This document shows, in pieces, positions 42,395 through 44,041 of a stretch of DNA of 44,041 bases (position 1 is its first letter; every line of letters starts with the position of its first letter). Location of the stretch: NCBI GenBank assembly GCA_002293045.1, contig DBCM01000097.1:1-44041 (forward strand). The letters run 5' to 3'. The DNA comes from Flavobacteriales bacterium UBA958. GTDB lineage: Bacteria; Bacteroidota; Bacteroidia; Flavobacteriales_D; Crocinitomicaceae. Made by a program: the position numbers and the translations under genes. The notes beneath the pieces are model-generated. The model was given only the letters and a program-made list of their open reading frames with translations. It had not been told where the DNA came from and searched no databases.

Positions 42395-43753
42395 GTGAAG
42401 TCGTTAAATAAAGGTGTTTTTTTTATTATACTCCTTGCTCTTTTGGGCGGGATTCTTGTAGCGAAAAGTAATTTTTTTTCATTCAATAAGCATCCGAAGC
42501 TCATCGATCGAGTTCCCGTTTCCGATTATTTAATTCGGCTCAAATCCCTGCAATTCAGTAAAGAGATTAATCCCATTCTCTTTAAATATAAGTTGCCAAT
42601 TCGAGAATTTGCTGCGCCAGATTTTCTTCTCGGACAAGCAAAACATCATGGAATAAACCTGCAGACTGAAGTGTATTTATTTTTTAATGAACCCCGAGAT
42701 GAGTGGGGTGCATTGATGCAAGTAAACGATTCTTCCAAACTAATTGGTGGAATTGATCGCTTTAGAAAAAATACGGAGGTGAGCGATTCATCTAGGGATG
42801 ACATTCGAATTTTTTATTTTAACGAGTTAAACATCTATGTGGCCTATGAAAGAAACTACTTATTTTTCTACTCCGGAAACCATTTCGCGGGCCGCCTCAG
42901 TGAGGTAAGCCAATCAAAAACTGGAGGAATACGCCCTGAATGGAAGCGTTTTCTATCTAAAAAACCGTTCCGAAAAGAGAACTTAGTAATTTATTCCGAG
43001 GGTAAAGGCATTCAATCTTGGGGTTTCGATTTTGGGCTCTTTGCTCATGACAATGATACCACGGGATTACACCTCAAGTGTTATTTGCACTCCTTTGCTC
43101 CACATGGAATTTACAGTAAAGCAAACTCGGTCGGACTGCCCCAATCAAGCAAGGATGTGAAAGCCATTGAACTGCACCTTTCCCCGCAATTCAATACTAC
43201 AAAAACTGGCAAACAGCTCATTGGAAAAATGCATCAAATGGGAAAGAAAATCAGTTTCCCTACCCGTGAGTTTTTCGCTACATGGGCAGGTGATTTGTCC
43301 TTCAGGGAAGGTGGCGCTGTAAATGCCACACAACGAATTATCACTTCGGAATTTGATGAAGATTTTAATGTGCGGGAAGTAATCAAATTTGAACCCATCA
43401 AAGTGCCAGGATATACCGTTGTATACAATACGACGGATGATGGAAAACGCTTTATCAATCAGCTCTTCGGGAAAGGCCTTTTACGCAGCGAATCGCAGCG
43501 TTTACGATTTTTATTCTCCCCCCTACTCAGTATGAAATACAGCAATCCGTACTACTTCTTCACTTCAGCCTCTACGTTTCCGATACAAATTTCAGATCCA
43601 GGAAACTACGTACTATGGAACTACGAAGGAACCCCCATCCGATTGTCTTTGGGTACGGTAAAAAAACACAGCATTGAATTGGATGTGGATTTGGAAGTGA
43701 AACCTGTACTCAAGTACATTCAGCGGACAAAAAAGATGAATTCAAAAAAATAA
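42395..43753 (+). CDS. Membrane-anchored protein, possible paralogue of the DUF4836-like protein
   Basis: The 452-aa product starts at GTG 42395, 2 nt after the previous stop. It has a single N-terminal transmembrane helix (GVFFIILLALLGGILVAK) without a clear cleavage site, then RVPVSDYLIRLKSLQFSK. The segment HHGINLQTEVYLFFNEPRDE mirrors DAGIDFDQRLNIFYGKTQHM of the preceding protein in the same relative position, suggesting shared ancestry. The rest is beta-rich with no known motif. It ends exactly where the convergent dusB stops, with no intergenic base. Confidence 0.68.
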   Translation: MKSLNKGVFFIILLALLGGILVAKSNFFSFNKHPKLIDRVPVSDYLIRLKSLQFSKEINPILFKYKLPIREFAAPDFLLGQAKHHGINLQTEVYLFFNEPRDEWGALMQVNDSSKLIGGIDRFRKNTEVSDSSRDDIRIFYFNELNIYVAYERNYLFFYSGNHFAGRLSEVSQSKTGGIRPEWKRFLSKKPFRKENLVIYSEGKGIQSWGFDFGLFAHDNDTTGLHLKCYLHSFAPHGIYSKANSVGLPQSSKDVKAIELHLSPQFNTTKTGKQLIGKMHQMGKKISFPTREFFATWAGDLSFREGGAVNATQRIITSEFDEDFNVREVIKFEPIKVPGYTVVYNTTDDGKRFINQLFGKGLLRSESQRLRFLFSPLLSMKYSNPYYFFTSASTFPIQISDPGNYVLWNYEGTPIRLSLGTVKKHSIELDVDLEVKPVLKYIQRTKKMNSKK

Positions 43754-44041
43754 CTAGTATACCTCTTCTGTAAGGAACATTGTTTTAATTTCTCTGATAA
43801 TTTCTTTAACTTCTACCAACTCATTCGCCATAACTAAGGCTGACTTATAGGTTTTGAAATGAGGAATCCCTTTAAAATAATTGCCATAATGGCGCTTCAT
43901 TTCAGCGATTCCAACCTTTTCTCCTTTCCATTGAATGCTAAAATTCAAATGTTCTTCGATTGCATCAAGCCGTTCTTGAAAGGTTGGAGGGTTGATAAAT
44001 TCACCGCTGGCTAAAAAATGTTTGATTTCATTAAAAATCCA
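43754..44041 (-). CDS. dusB: tRNA-dihydrouridine synthase, C-terminal fragment (cut by window edge)
   Basis: The minus-strand frame is open from the window edge to the TAG at 43754, giving 95 residues. It reads WIFNEIKHFLASGEFINPPT, then FQERLDAIEEHLNFSIQWKG and EKVGIAEMKRHYGNYFKG, the C-terminal helical domain of DusB-like flavoenzymes that reduce uridine in tRNA D-loops. The GExxxxPPTxxER and RxHxxxYxKGxP-type motifs are the family signature. The TIM barrel and catalytic Cys lie outside the window, so the exact Dus subtype is inferred. Confidence 0.88.
   Translation of the reverse strand, partial: WIFNEIKHFLASGEFINPPTFQERLDAIEEHLNFSIQWKGEKVGIAEMKRHYGNYFKGIPHFKTYKSALVMANELVEVKEIIREIKTMFLTEEVY

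Overview
The window is a gene-dense chromosomal segment from a member of the Bacteroidota, most likely a flavobacterial lineage (Flavobacteriales; Crocinitomicaceae or Cryomorphaceae-like is a guess). The evidence is gldF-gldG gliding genes, three secreted proteins with type IX secretion (T9SS) or gliding-associated C-terminal domains, a mitochondrial-type aconitase, a PafA phosphatase, and repeated use of the Bacteroidota promoter (-33 TTTG / -7 TAnnTTTG). No rRNA, tRNA, CRISPR array, insertion sequence or phage gene was found. Most of the window is core genome.

Layout. 1-1040 (minus): start of the str operon, rpsL-rpsG-fusA, with fusA cut by the window edge; its promoter gives a transcript whose 5' end is a hairpin. 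1348-11869: a block of secreted proteins. These are a gliding-motility-associated (CHU_C-type) protein, a PhoD-like phosphatase, a subtilisin-like protease with SprB repeats and a T9SS tail, and a large peptidoglycan amidase with CUB and T9SS domains. A CoA-transferase/GNAT pair lies among them. 12183-14447: aconitase. 14513-17465 (minus): outer-membrane barrel, then overlapping shikimate genes aroA and DAHP synthase-chorismate mutase. 17469-21070 (minus): RNase Y, ZapA, a small coiled-coil protein, TsaB and an OmpR-type regulator. 21289-25088 (plus): a second OmpR-type regulator, a secreted VWD-domain protein and PafA, packed as one operon. 25077-26988 (minus): purC and phoH.

27075-34157 (plus): a DUF62 protein lacking two catalytic residues, a small ABM monooxygenase-like protein, gldF-gldG with an attached DUF4340-like gene, then dnaN and rlmN. 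34141-36884: a SirB1-like protein, a small lipoprotein preceded by an orphan terminator, an arginase-family enzyme and a YbgC-type thioesterase. 37148-43753 (plus): dnaA behind a probable 200-nt leader full of inverted repeats, yigZ, an SRAP protein, and a three-gene locus of unknown envelope proteins, two of which look like distant paralogues. 43754-44041 (minus): the C-terminal end of a tRNA-dihydrouridine synthase.

The strongest leads are regulatory or variant-enzyme observations rather than a whole new system. They are a helically phased TACGTA array plus a start-proximal hairpin at the T9SS protease, the dnaA leader, the RR-VWD-PafA operon, the DUF62 variant, and the uncharacterised lipoprotein/DUF4836-like locus at 39919-43753. 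All computed-looking statements here come from reading the sequence by eye; no database search or folding program was run.
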